From assembly GCA_019321725.1 (NCBI GenBank), contig CM033120.1, positions 18,196,278 through 18,260,277 on the forward strand: DNA of 64,000 nucleotides. The letters run 5' to 3'. Both the position numbers and the translations under genes were made by a program. The notes beneath the pieces are model-generated. The model saw only the letters and a list, made by a program, of their open reading frames with translations, was not told the DNA's origin and ran no database searches. Origin of the DNA: Paulownia fortunei (Eukaryota; Streptophyta; Magnoliopsida; Lamiales; Paulowniaceae). This document shows, piece after piece, positions 38,487-52,402 of the stretch (the first letter of the stretch is position 1; each line of letters opens with the position of its first letter).

Positions 38487-40004
38487 TAATTTTTCTCCCT
38501 TTCCAATGTCATTTGAAAATAAAATTTCACAATGCATTAAGTTTTTGACTTTTAGGATGTATTCTTTTGCCAATATTTATATCTTAGTTTCTTTTTTTCT
38601 TTTTTTCTTTATCCTTGGTGATGTAATTACAATTTTGGTATTATTTAAAGAAAATGTCACAAAAACAGTTTATAATTTGTTTGCTGTGGAACATCAGGCG
38701 AGGGAGGGACCGTTGTGGTTTCAGCTCAATTTTTCTTTCCTATGTTGTTTCTCATATTTTTGTTATAATTCATAATGTTTTATGGCGATTTAAATTTACT
38801 ATAATATTAATTTGATTGACTTTGGTCTATAATTCATAGCTGTATGTAAATATGTAGCACCTTAATTTGTGTCTAATTTAATTGAGAAGTATCATTTCTT
38901 TGGAAAGATAACTAAAAAGTATAAAAAAGACAAAAAAAAAAAAAAACTACTACCACCTCCAACTAATGCTCACAATATTTTTCAATAGAAAAATCAATTA
39001 TACAACTGTCGTTCAATACATTGAAATATTAAGAGTGATTTAATACAATCATTTAAGTATAGATCAAGATATATAAATAAAATAAAAATGCACTACTATT
39101 AAAGTAGAATAATACAACGCTTTTGGTATAACTTAAATCAAAACTTCGTCTCAAGCTTTAACTTTGCTACTTCCATAAGTCCTTCAAATAGTTCACAATT
39201 CCAGTGTCATTTTCCCAAATAATATATCAACGTTCATATCATATATATACCTAGACACTTTAGTATCTTATCTTATCCAACAATTGTTCTCTAATGGGGT
39301 TGCTTTCTCTTGACAAACCATTGGAAGCCTCTTTCATGGATTCCAACTATATATATATATATATATATATATGCACTTTTCTATCTTATCTTTTTAATTA
39401 GGTGCCATGTGCATGTACAGTGGGTATAAATTGAGATACTTATTATATGACGCTAAACGCATATATACTGAATATAGTATGAATTACAGTAGCATCACTA
39501 ATAACACTTTGTATTTTAATATATATATATATATATATTTTAAGTAAAAAATATCCTATGATTGAAAATTAAGACAATGATCCACGATCTAATTTATGAA
39601 TATCACTTGAAATATACTGTTGATTAATTATTTATCTATCCATGTTTCTCACATGAGTATGTGTAAAGACCACACACTATGCATCTTTACGTGTGAAAAA
39701 TTTAAGACACGCCACACGGGGATATTGCTCCTACCCTACCGTAAGATATATTGTATGTCTAATGATTAACAACTTTCATGCAACCCTCAAATAAATAATT
39801 ATTTCAGAAAAGAAAATCAATTATTCTTATATTGAAAGTACTGAAACAGATAGCAGTACAACCTGAGAAAAAAAAAAAAAAAAAGTAGATGCATGGCCAG
39901 AATCATCATCATGTAATACGATAGTTTTACCACGATCATGTACACAAATGAAAGAGAGCTCCATTTTAAGTTAATTAACCTAATAAATCGACATTAATTA
40001 GCAA
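38438..40004. other. Intergenic region with AT microsatellites
   Basis: Starts with the AGD12 3' UTR, which contains a (TA)15 run at 38455-38484. Further TA runs are at about 39346-39372 and 39522-39538. No coding signal. Confidence 0.7.
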
Positions 40005-40445
40005 CTACTTATCATTGACTGCATGGAGCTCAGAATTTGACGATAATCTTTCTGCTTCCGCCTGCTTCTTCCGGAGCCGAACCAGGAAAACGATCCCCGA
40101 CACAACCAGCAAAACGACGCCGCCCATCCCGCAAACCGCGCTCGCCACCAGCAACCCCTTCCTCACGTGATCTCTACGAATGTGATCACGTGATCTACCG
40201 TCACCACCGTGAACGCTCCACCACGTGTCTTCGCTGATATTCTGCGCCTCAGGGTGCGGCACAGACGATCCGAAGAACGAGAGCATTTGTTGTGCGTCGC
40301 CGTTTTGAGTCGGCGATGAAGCGTCTTCTTGGTACGCGGCTAGGCCGTGGTCCGACGGACGGAGTTCCCGGCTGGTCGACTGGCTGACTATGGTTGCCAA
40401 AGTAATAATGGCCGCGACGCCGTATTGGAAGAATTTGTGCTGCAT
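40005..40445 (-). CDS. Small single-pass membrane protein of unknown function, signal peptide present
   Basis: Single exon of 146 residues, much richer in GC than its surroundings, which supports true coding. Residues 1-25 look like a signal peptide (AAIITLATIVSQSTS). Then comes RELRPSDHGL, a stretch I recall from uncharacterised plant proteins; a polar, Ser/Gln-rich part; SVPHPEAQNISEDTWW; a charged segment with the near repeat RDHIRRDHVRK; a transmembrane helix at about 97-122 (LLVASAVCGMGGVVLLVVSG); and a basic then polar tail facing the cytosol. A type I membrane topology follows. The DNA has several CACGTG cores inside the frame (for instance near 40164-40190), probably by chance. No function can be assigned. 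The alternative, a chance ORF, is unlikely given signal peptide plus helix order and GC content. Confidence 0.7.
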   Translation of the reverse strand: MQHKFFQYGVAAIITLATIVSQSTSRELRPSDHGLAAYQEDASSPTQNGDAQQMLSFFGSSVPHPEAQNISEDTWWSVHGGDGRSRDHIRRDHVRKGLLVASAVCGMGGVVLLVVSGIVFLVRLRKKQAEAERLSSNSELHAVNDK

Positions 40446-43400
40446 TTTTGAGCTAGGTTATTGGAAGAGTTCCTGTAAACTGTGGCTGATCTTTATTTGT
40501 CTGTGGATCTTGTTCCTGTACTTTTGAGTGAAATTAGTATGTGGGAATGCGTGTGTTTTTTTCTTTTTTTTTCTTTTTTTGATGAAAATGGTCAAAAATA
40601 TAACAGTTAAATGTCGGAGAAAGCTGAAGTGTATGAACAAGAAAGTGATAATGACAGAGAAGTTATTCGAAGTAAGAGTTGTAAACTCTGCTGAAACTGT
40701 TGTACTAAAGTAGATAATTTGGTGGAATCCGCCGCGGGCCATTTTGTCTCTTGCACAATTAATGCAAATCTACTTCATACTTTTAAAGATATTAGTTAAT
40801 TGGGTAGATTTTACTTTGACCCTTTTCGTAGACTTGGACATAAGAGTACCCCCTTATTTTTTATTGATCCCTTCAAACTTTTCAAATTGCATAATCTTCT
40901 TAAAACTAACAACAATTTTTTAGAGGGAAACAGTTAGTTATATATACTTAATATTCATTATACAAATTTCAAAAACTCATAAAAAATAGTATTTTTTTTT
41001 TTTTATCAATTATCACATTAAGATATCAAAAACTAATAAAAAAAATAGAATAAATTTGTCAAAAACTATTACTTTAGTGTTGGGCCTCATTGGCTTTTAG
41101 AATAAATAAGAAAAGCCCATTTTCATCCCGAGCGGGTCACGGGGTACACCTGGTCCTGGAGGACATGTTGAAACTATCAATTTGCGGCCCAATTTTTGAT
41201 TGGCCCACTTTTCATGACTTCTAATTGTACTCCACTTTTTCTTGTACGTAACTAAAAATATAATGTGCTGTCATTGGTGAAAAATTGATTCTTAGCAAAA
41301 TTTTGTAGAAATATTGATTTTCAGGTTTTTACATTTAAAAATTGGATGAGTTTGTTGATGGGAATTTAGGAGGAGTTGGAAAAATGCTGACGATGATATA
41401 TCTAATGCCTACGTATGCCATAAATTTATTTGAAATTTAATTTTCAGATTTTTAGATAAAAAAAAAAAATCTTAAGCTTAAACATTTTTTGATGTTAATA
41501 TTGAGAATTAATCTTCTAGAAGACTAATTTTCCTATATGAACTTTAAAGCTGTAAGAAAGTAAAGTTGAAGATTGAGATCTTGCGTGGATTGGTGTCCAT
41601 TGGTACTATTATGGACTAAGTAGGTCTAGTTATTAGTTGGGCCAACACATTATTGACAAAAAATAAAAAACAACATTTTATTTATCGCAAATTTATTTCT
41701 CCAATTTATTTTTTAAAATGCCACAAAGTAAAAAAGAAAATTATATAAAATATTTTTTTTATTTAAAATATGATGTGACACTAGTAGAATATTTTTTCTT
41801 TTGATATATAACTCCGTATGGAATCAAATATGTGTCATAATTGGCGCAGAAGATTAATTAATTGTGAAAGTCAGAAATGGCGATGAAGAAGCTGACCTTT
41901 GAATTCAGATGCAGCCTATAAGCCGTGAAGCATGAGAGTTTGGCAGCGCTGGACACGGCAGATGCCAGGTGTAGAAATGCCCATACGATCATTTGACTTT
42001 CCGCCACTGCCTACCTATTGATGCAGTTAGTGAGCCAAGTGGGTAATTGACTATTGAGGTATTTAATATTATATTTAATGAATAATATATGGGGATGTAT
42101 AAATAATATATTATTATGAAATCAGATATTTCTTTATTATTTAAGTACATAGTGTAATTATAATTACACTTAATGTAGTGGATGACTTTATAAAATATTA
42201 CGTCTGATAATATGTATTGAATGTATATTTCATCGTATATTTTTACATATACTCATTTATATTTGTGTAAATGTATAGTGAGATATATATCAATGCACAC
42301 TAAATATACATTTTACAAGATTTCATAAATATTACCGTATAAAATATACACATTTGATCACAATTCATACATAGTTTTTGCTTATTATCTTTGAAAATAT
42401 ATAAATCCTGCAAATGGTCAGCGATTGAATAGATTGGCAAGACGGATTAATCTAAGTTGCATAATATTATGATTCTAATATTCAAAAAAGAAAAAGAAAA
42501 AAAAAAGAGCATAGCATTTGAATGAAAACCGTGAAATTGACAAGGAAGTAGAATGTCCCTCACATGACAATGCAACCATGAAATTAATAATGTGTAATAA
42601 GCCAAAAATTCAAGATACTGAACAGATGCTTTTTTGCTTAATCATGTAACAGGATTATTTCAAAAGTCGTAATTATGACTATATGTTTGTTTAGTGATTG
42701 CGTTTTATAGCATGCATCTGATACCAGAAAAATCTGTCTTGCTGAAATTTATTTATTGTATAGAATACTAAGAAGAATGGACTTACAAGATATATTTTCA
42801 TTAGTTTTATCTAATTTTTCAAAAATCACATCCCTAAAGTAAATTTAAAGTCCTATTGATTCACCTAAAAATTATAAAATATAAAAATAAAAAAATATTA
42901 GATGAGACTGGAGAAAGAAAATTTGTAAGATTGTTTTAGGCTTAAGACACTCATTGTTAATTTTCATATACAGGTGACATGGTTAAATGAAAATCTCTCA
43001 TCGACTCAATTTTTATATTTTTTTATATATTCTATTACTAAAACTAGGAACAAAGTTAGGGGCGGGAGTTGTCAACCGCCTCCTAAACTTCATAATTTTT
43101 TTTAATTAATATAAATTTTATATTTAAAATTATTAAATTTTAAAAATTTATCTTCCTTTCAAAAGTAAAAATACCACATTATCAATTGTTTTTAAAAAAA
43201 AAATAAAAAATCTTACTCATTCAGTATCTATTTTTTGACTCAGTTCCCGACTAAACCCATCATTTAGTATACCTTTCAATATTTGCTGGTCAAGATAATC
43301 CAAATAATAATTCGCAGTCTTAGTTTGAAAATTATTTTAAGAAACGTAGGATGATGTTAACAGCCAAAATTCGTCTACACTCTTAGTTTATTTATTGATT

Positions 43401-44504
43401 CACTTCCAAATCCCCAAGTACAATCTGCTGCTCCCACACCAACCCAAAAAAAAAAAAAAGAAAACGAAATAACAAAATTGAAAACTAATTGATGATAGGT
43501 GACATAATTCATATAAAAAAACTTAGATAAATACCGAAATTTTGCAAATACTATATTTTAGGTACCACAAGTTTCTTGCTTTATTTCATTTTCATTTTAT
43601 ATTTTCGTCTCACTTTTATTTATTTAATCGACTTATATCTCATTTGTGAGATGATTTATATTGGAGGATCTGCAGGCACACCACATGCAGGTTTTAATGT
43701 GGTGTGCAAGCAAGCGCTCTACTTCTTGCTTGATTTTATTTTCTGTAATTTTATTTACCCAAATTGAGGGTCCATCATTTGAACTCGTTGTTTTTAATGT
43801 GACAATTAAAATATAATATTGTGTTTTTATCTATGTTAATGGATCAATATTGTCAAAAAAATTAATTTTAATTTTAATTTTTTAATTTTACGACGTCCAA
43901 CAACTTCTAATGTTTTTGCATTTTAAAAATATTTTAAATAATAATCAGACCCAAATGTTATTAATCCTTAATTTTTGCTACTTTGTGTTTACATAGGCCT
44001 TTTTTTCTTTTTTTCTTTTTTTCTTTTTTGTGTCTATTCCTACTTGATGATGAAAACGTGGTGTTTCCAAATTAATATGATAATGTTGATCATATGCTGT
44101 TAGTTTAAATGCTGCTAATTAAAAAAAAATCATATTATTTAACCCCCCCCAACAAAAATATTTAAAAGAAAAGTCAACTCAAAGTATCCTAATTTGGAAA
44201 CATGGAGCATTTAAAACAAATAAATAAATAAATAAAATCCCACTGTTAATTCCAAAATGATATTGGCACCAATTTTAGAAAATAAAAAATAAAAAATTGC
44301 AATTTTATTATTTATCTATTTATTTTAATGATGTCGGGATTCGTGAGTTCGTATAAGCTACACTTAACTGCCCAAACCGTTGTGAATACGATAAAAAGGA
44401 TAAATAGCATCAGCTCTCTCTGCCTCTCCCTCCATATCTTGCACTCTCTATCTCTCTAAACTGCCACATAGTTCTTTGAGTTCCCCCGTTTGCCCTCCGC
44501 TGTA
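40446..44504. other. Intergenic region between the small membrane protein gene and AAE14
   Basis: AT-rich DNA with poly-A/T tracts. The only non-typical patch is a GC-richer segment of about 130 bp at 41880-42010. The last 100 bp before 44505 is a CT-rich leader of AAE14. No gene supported. Confidence 0.6.
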
Positions 44505-47500
44505 ATGGCTAATTACTCGGAGGCCCACATCTGCCAGTGCTTGAGTCGCCTCGCCACCGTCAGCCGCGACTCCACCGTCACGATAAACGGAGACCGCCGG
44601 AAAACAGGAATGCAATTCGTGGAAGGAGTTATGGGCCTGGCCCATGGGCTTCTCCAACTCGGCATCAAGTCCGGTGACGTCGTCTCTATTTCTGCTCTCA
44701 ACAGGTTTGCTTTCAATCTCAAAAGAAGAGGAAACATTAACTGCCATCGGTTTTTCATGATTTTATCATCTGGCTTTCAAATTTTAAAAGAAGAGAAAAA
44801 TTCAATGGTGTAACGTTCCAGTGCTGGAAATATCTTTCATGAACATTATTCGAAAATATGATTGCTGTATATATTGCATGTTGCATAATTCTTAGTTCTT
44901 GGAAGTTACTGCTATTCAAGCATGATGTACAACGTTCCCTGATGTACAGTGTACATGATGCTTGTGGACAAGTTACGACCAGTATTTTTCAGATATTGTT
45001 TTCTGGGAGATATTGAATTATGCCAAGAACATCTTCCAAACTCGAAGTTTAAGCAATTTGTAAATTTTTTTCTTGCTCTGCTTATTATTTTGCTACAGAA
45101 AGAAAAGAATTTCGTTTGTACACAGGGTGATGTTATGTGATCGATCACGCCCTTTGAAGGGCTGATCACAAAAGTTAATTAATCAGCCGCTTTGCAATCA
45201 GTGTGATATGCTGCTTTTGTTCATCATTGTTTTTGTGAGAGATGGTTGAATTTTGTTTCAGTGATTTGTATTTGGAATGGATGCTTGCTATTACTTATGT
45301 TGGAGGAATTGCTGCTCCACTCAACTATCGATGGGTTAGTAACTGATCATTTCATATCTTTGACCTCCTGTCATCATCAATTCACTCATTGATTTTTCTC
45401 CCACTAAAAACGTCGTTTGGAGATTTTGTGCTCACAGAATTGGGGTTGGTGTTTTAATAAACAAAGGATGATTCAAATCCAATGCAAAATTTTCATACTT
45501 CAAACGAGAGAATTTTTCTTAGATTCATAATTGGGAATTTTACGCTGTTGAATGCCAAGTTAGACTGTGATTAAGTTAGTATCTTGTTGAGATTTGTGTT
45601 TAATAAACTGCAGTAACTCTAGTGCTTACCTACATCAATCTGCAGAGCTTGGAAGAGGCAAAATCAGCCATGGAGGTGGCAGGACCTGTATTATTAGTAA
45701 CCGATTCAAGCCGTGGTTACTGGCATTCCAAGTTCCAGATTGATTTTGTACCATCTCTAAGGTGGCATGTCTTAATGGATGTGCCTGTAAAAGCCAACAG
45801 CAGCGGGACCAGTATGGTGTTTATGTTGAAATTTAGATGAAAATCGAGCATACATCATAGTATGAAGACACATCTAATATAGCTCTTGCCTTAAAATTGC
45901 AGTTTTTGCCACTGAATTGCTCAAGGAGCCTGCTGGAAGATCTGTTACACTAGACTATCTTTGGGCACCTGAAAGAGCTGCAATTATATGCTTTACCTCA
46001 GGTATAAGTCAATTTATTTTTTATTTTATTTTATTGTTCTTTTCTATTTCCCTTTTCTTTGTTTTGTGCTTCATATTAAATATGTAAAAGAAAACAAGTT
46101 TTAGTTAAAGACCTTAGAAATCCTGATAGCTTAAGATTCTAACAACTGTACAACCTTCTAAAGAATATCAAACAAAATGAACAAAGAACATAAAGATTAA
46201 CCAAAACACAAATTTAGAGGTTTGGCTCAATAAGACCAACGGCCGAAGGCAAAGATGATGAATTCTACAGCAGCCTATTCTCTGACTTGCAACTAAAGCC
46301 ATTTTTAATTGAAAAAGTGTTAAACATACATAAGAATGTGATGATTTAGGCCATAATATAACACATCTCAACAAGCTGAAGGCATTTTTCAGATATTATG
46401 GAGCTTCTTGAAGCAGATGCTTAACCTAGGCTAACTTAACTAGCTTCTAAGAGCAGAAGGTTTGCCAGTACCAGCAGCCAAAGATCCTCCTCAAGTCAAA
46501 CATAGTTTTTTGATGGCTTTTATATACTACACTTTCATAATGATCTCCTTAAATTAGATACTTTTGGTTTTTCTTGATGCCCGTAGGTACCACTGGAAGG
46601 CCAAAAGGAGCTACCATAAGCCATTCAGCTTTAGTTGTGCAATCCCTTGCAAAAATTGCAATTGTTCGCTACGATGAGTATGATGTATGCATTTCTTGTG
46701 AGATTTTGTTTTTATTTCCTAATGTTCTTCCACCTTAAAACTTTAAGGGAAGAGATCTTCATGATTGTTATCTTGAAATTTAAAGTGGGAACAAATTGCA
46801 CGTGTTTTCCACATTATATGTCCACGATGACTTCAAAATGAAATTTATGTCTGTCACTGACATCTAATCTCCAAATTTATGAACTATTGCAGGTCTATCT
46901 TCACACTGCTCCGCTTTGCCATATCGGTGGGATATCATCAGCCATGGCCATGTTAATGGCAGGAGGTTGTAATGTTATAATACCCAAGTTTGAGGCTAAC
47001 TTAGCAAGTCAAGCCATTAGGGAACACAACGTGACTTCTTTGATCACTGTACCCACAATGATGGCTGATCTAATCTCCTTTAATAGGTAAACAATTAACA
47101 TTTTAAAACTGTAAAGAAAAAGCGGTTTTTAATTGCAGTGTGTTTGGAGCTTTTCTCTTGTACTAGTGAACTGTTTTCTTTGATTTGTTGTGCTTTTAGT
47201 ACAACCCATATTCTGTCTAAATATTGGGGAGAAGATAAGTTTTGTTCTTTCCTAACAAATGATTTTACTAGATATCATATGATGTGTTTGTTTTTGGATG
47301 TGCCCTGTTTGTGTTAATATTTCTGCATTATATCTATATGTTGAGCAGTCGAAACTTTTTGCAGGATGAAGCAAACATCTGAAAATTTCGAATCTGTAAA
47401 GAAGATTCTGAATGGGGGTGGTGGTCTGTCAGTTGAGTTCCTCAAAGATGCAACCAAATTTTTTCCAAGAGCCACAATTCTCTCAGCTTATGGTGTGTTT

Positions 47501-49012
47501 TCATGATCCTACAACTAATCTCACTTAGTTTACTTTATTTCATAATGATTTCAAAAATTAACTGCAATTTGGAAGGGGAAAAGGAATACCGATATCAAAT
47601 GCTTCCTCATCACATTTATATAATTGAGCAAAGGTCCAACGTAAATCCTACCGGCCAGAATGTCTTTATGAATGAGAAAGCTCACTATCTAATGATTGTG
47701 ACTTCCAACATTATTCTGAAGCACGATTCTCATGAAAAAATTATTTTGAGTACTTTGGAAACTTATATTGTAATCTCAAGTTCTTGAAAAAACACAATTC
47801 CCATGGAAATATGAGTTTAGTGGAACTTGGTTACATCCAAATCAGCAGGCTCAAGTAACCCTGCAAGTTTTGCAACTTTTTTTGATCTATTGCATTCTTT
47901 TACACAAAGCATAATTACTCTGAATTATATGTTTTTGATTCGGTGCAGGAATGACAGAGGCATGTTCTTCTCTAACCTTCATGACTCTTTATGATCCGAC
48001 AAAAGAGAGCCACCACCTGTGGCCATATGATGTCAAAACATCCAACTTAAGTTGTCAAGGAGGTATTTGTGTAGGGAAGCCTGCTCCACATGTTGAACTA
48101 AAAGTAAGTGCTGAGGAATCTTCCAATACTGGGAGAATATTGATGAGGGGTCCCCATGCAATGCTCCATTACTGGGGTCAAAGTCCATCCAAGCATTTGG
48201 ATCCTGTACATGAAGGTTGGCTTGATACTGGAGATATAGGACAGATAGACGATCACGGTAATCTCTGGCTTATCGGGCGTGCAAAGGATAAAATCAAGAC
48301 TGGAGGGGAGAACATTTATCCAGAAGAGGTAAGCATGTTAACCACCTTGATGCTTACGTTTCCTAATCGGCTATCCAAATACATTTTACCATGCCTACAT
48401 TTTCATGAATTATTTAAAAACAAATTGATCTTTCAGAGATATCCACCATTTTTCTAGTACATAATTGATTTTGTTAATAAGATACACACATTTTATTTTC
48501 ATAAATGTCATTCTTTTTGACATCCATGTAAAATGATGTGGTCTGTGAAGCCTATAGTTCATGTCTTGTTTGTTGTCACAGGTAGAGGCTGTCCTATCCA
48601 AACATCCGGGAATTTCCAGTACTGTTGTTGTTGGAGTTCCAGATTCTCGGTTGACGGAGATGGTCATTGCCTGTATTCAAGTAAAAGACAGCTGGCGATG
48701 GGCTGATTTTGGTGTCAATCAATCAGCAGAAGACCAAATCCAGTGTTTGTCCAGTGAGATACTCAGGCACTTTTGTAGGGAAAAGAATTTAACAGGGTAT
48801 GTCTTCTCTTCATATATCTGCAATCTCTATCACCTCTTCCATTTTCAGACACATATTTAAGTACAATCTCCTATCCATGCAGGTTTAAAATTCCCAAAAG
48901 ATTTGTCTTGTGGAAGAACGCTTTTCCAATGACAACAACTGGGAAATTAAGGAGAGACCAAGTCAGAGCACAAGTTATGTCTCATACCCAGTTTCTGTCC
49001 AGCAAACTTTAA
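44505..49012 (+). CDS. AAE14: Acyl-activating enzyme 14, o-succinylbenzoyl-CoA ligase of phylloquinone synthesis
   Basis: Ten exons: 44505-44704, 45262-45334, 45646-45811, 45903-46001, 46587-46684, 46893-47086, 47365-47492, 47949-48328, 48582-48796 and 48883-49012; 560 residues, the Arabidopsis length. It activates o-succinylbenzoate with ATP and CoA (the MenE step) on the way to vitamin K1. Motifs of the AMP-binding family are intact: P-loop TSGTTGRPKG (about 178-187, split by intron 4), PLCHIGG, NGGGG, YGMTEACSS (about 319-327), GWLDTGDIG, GRAKDKIKTGGENIYPEE and, near the end, TTTGKLRRDQ with the catalytic lysine. The start MANYSEAHICQCLSRLATV matches recalled AAE14. The C-terminus is SKL, a canonical type 1 peroxisomal signal; Arabidopsis has SSL and is reported in plastids and peroxisomes. 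This supports a peroxisomal share of the pathway. No long classical transit peptide is apparent. Confidence 0.95.
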
Positions 49013-50076
49013 TTGCCACCAAATATGATCTCACAGCTGAAACTGAGTGTACATAATTTGTGTACATCTCCTTTAAACTGATCAAAAATGAAAAAAATGT
49101 GTTTGTATTTTCAGTATCCTAATGTGATATGCAAGAAAATAAGGCTTGTATTGGAATTAATGGTAGTGGCAAAATTGCAATTTTGGTACTGTAATTTTTC
49201 GTTCTTTAAAATTAGTGTAATTAAATTGTCAATGATAAAATTACAATTTTGCCCAATGGCAGCTTTCTCAATTGGAATTAGCAAAGTAGAATTTAAAATT
49301 AACTAACAAAAATACCTACATTTTTAATAAAATTCCAACTTAAAAATTGTCTTGAGTTAGTGGCATATTTGGTATTTTGTGTTGTAGTGACGTCCACAAT
49401 AAAAAACAAAGGATAATTGCATATAAAGAGAAAGTTGAATGATTTGTTTAAGATGATCAATTAAAGTGGATCCAGGCTGGAAACCAAATTCCATTAAAGG
49501 TGGGAATCATGGCTCAAACATTGTACTCAATCAATCAAACCCCTGATTACCAATCATGAAAAAGTAAGGCATGCCTGGTTCCTATGCTTGAAAAATCAAC
49601 GAAATTCCCTCTTGAAATAATTAATTATAAGTGGCTGAAGCCAAATTGAATTGTTATTATTATAGTCTTTGGAAGAAAACCCACATAACATAATAGTTAT
49701 TAACGAATTCATCAAGTCTCGCATCTTAATTTGCATGTTGCTTAATCTTAAGTAAGTTCAACTTAATCTTGGATGTCCTACAATCACGTTACCACTTAAT
49801 CAAATTGAATATTATTCTTCTACTAATGTCAAAATAGGTTGGTGGAGATGGGCTATGTGAACGTCGGAATATTCTTTTCACTAATTTTTTATTTCTAATT
49901 TTAGACTTAGGATGAAGTTATTAAATCATGAATGTTTTTCAAGAGAATTTAAATAATTAAGTAAATTTTATAAAATTGAAATAAAAAAAAAACAAAACAA
50001 TGCAATAAATTTCATTTTTATGACCCCATCCATACTCCACATTCAAAAGTCATTTACTAACAACCACGCAAACATG

Positions 50077-50229
50077 TCACAATAGTACACATCTTCAATG
50101 CCCAAAATGTTAAATCCAACTTGCACATCTTTTTTTCCTTTTCTTTTTCTTTTTCTTTTTCTTTAATGACAGGTAGAACTTTATCACAATAGTACACATC
50201 TTCAATGCCCAAAATGTTAAATCCAACTT
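50077..50229. repeat. 46-bp direct repeat flanking a pyrimidine tract
   Basis: The same 46 bases, starting TCACAATAGTACACATC and ending TTAAATCCAACTT, occur at 50077-50122 and 50184-50229. Between them lies a (TTTTC)n tract. No differences were found between the copies, so the duplication is recent. Confidence 0.92.
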
Positions 50230-51781
50230 AGCCATCAAACTTTTACTTGTCCATATTCATGTACAAAAATATAAAACTGTAGGGCAAAGTATGCACTAAA
50301 ATAACTTTTGTATCCAAAAAGTTTAATTTTTGTTTTTGTTTCAATTCATTATTTTTTTATTTAAAAAAAAACAATAATGAAATTTTATCCTAATATCATT
50401 AAAATTTTATCATTTTTTGATTAAATTGTCCGTGAATTTCTTGCATTATGCTTTCATTTATCGACAAATTTTCTACTAATTGTATTCATTTATTTGTAGT
50501 CAATAAATTTACAAAATTTTATTTTTGAAATTAAATCAAAATTAATTTTTTTAGTTCATTCAATTTTTAAAATTAAAAATGTCTCTACTATACTTTATAT
50601 ATTTAAACATTCAAAAAGTAATCTTCTCCAGAAATTCAATTTATTAAAATTAAAAATCATCGTTGATATAGTTTATCAATTTGAAGAACCTAAAAAACAA
50701 ATTATTACTTAAAATAAACTTTTTAATAGTTTTTCCTAAAATATTGAACCCGTTCCCGTTCCCTCCCCCTTTTCCCCACCTTTGATATCAAACATATTCT
50801 TAGGACTTTATGTTTAAGTTTTTTCTTTTTCTTTTTATAAGTTAAGCTTGTAAATACATCCATATATCAATAATTAATTTAAAATAATTATCTACGTGCT
50901 TCCCATGTGTCAATATATACAAAATCATGATTTTTTTTATGTATATAATATTTTTTTAAAATGAAACCTCATTTAGTCATTTATTCTCACATATCCTTGC
51001 GTATTAAACATTCATTTTGCAGGCTGTGCATAAACCTACTCAACAATCTTGAATCGTTTTAAGGGATTATCAATATTTTATACTTTTTGAGTAAAAAGTC
51101 ATTTAAGAGTCTACTTTTAAAATTATATTTACACACATTCATATTTTTAAAAAAAATTATTTGTTTTTTTTATATGTCGTTCATATGATATTCAATTGTT
51201 TCTTTAAAGAGGGATTTCAACTCTTTACACTAATTAGCAGTCGTTATATGCGTACTTCCCATAGCTTTCATCAATTTATTTAGAGGAAAGTTTTCTCGCT
51301 TGTTCTTCTAGGAGAAGAGTCAATTGAGTGATAGTTTTTTCTTTTTTTCTTAGCAAAAAATAGTTAAATAGCTATGAATTACTTACCAAAATACCATGGT
51401 GCAAAACCAACCTAACAAAAGTAAGGTAAAAATGCTTCATTTCAACAAAAAAATAAAGAGTACATATTTTCAATTTTTACAAGTGACTACTTCTTGAAAA
51501 ATTATTCAAGTGAGAAGTTGTCGTAAGCTTAATTTATTCTCAAATAATAATATAGTTAATTAGTAATATACTAAAATTCTGTTGGCACAATAGGAAAAAA
51601 AGGATAAATATAATCAAATGAACTAGTTTCTATTGTTGGGTGAGACATAACACTCATGCTACATACTTTACTCACTATGGTAATATTTGTTGGCTGCAAA
51701 GTTAATTAATAAAAAATAAGGGTCACAATTTTAGAATGTCTCGTTTTTGTGTCCTGAACTGAGAATACATATATTTCCATG

Positions 51782-51805
51782 CCCCCCCCCCCCCCCCGCC
51801 CCCGC
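51782..51805. repeat. Poly-C tract (C16-G-C5)
   Basis: A run of 16 C, a G, five C, then G. The complementary strand is a long G run able to form quadruplexes. Homopolymers this long are error-prone, so its exact length is uncertain. Confidence 0.85.
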
Positions 51806-52402
51806 AGTAAATTAATGATATTCGCCAAGATGCGTCAACAGTCATACTTTCTAATAACAACAAAATATATATACGCTATTATTATATTGAAATATTATAT
51901 ATCCCCCTACTTTACCTGCCGAATTTACCCTCCTCATTAATTAAAGAGCAATGTCATTAATTCGATTTTTTTTCACATCTCTTTATTTTGATAAACCATT
52001 ATGGTAATTAATTTTAAAAAAATATTAATTAATACGTTTCAAATTAAAGAAGTGATAAAAAAAAAAGTGAAGGATTAGTGGTATTTTTTTCTTAATCAAA
52101 AACATATGCGAAGTCAAATGATGGCAAATGCGGTAAATAAGGTATTAATTAGGCCCCATTTATCACCTCTATTCACTCCCGCTCTTTCCGACCTTTTGCT
52201 GCTCCTTTTTATTTTTTTATTTTTTTATTTTTTGGCCCAATTCTACTCTTCTTCTCGCAGACTCCAACTCGCCAAAACCCTAGAAACCCCAATTTTTAGT
52301 TTTAGTGATAAATGAAAGTCATATAAATAGCAGAAGTTGTAGAGCTGGCGCTAGGTTTTTCAAACATTTTGGATTGTGAATTATTTATCCACTCATTTAC
52401 TT

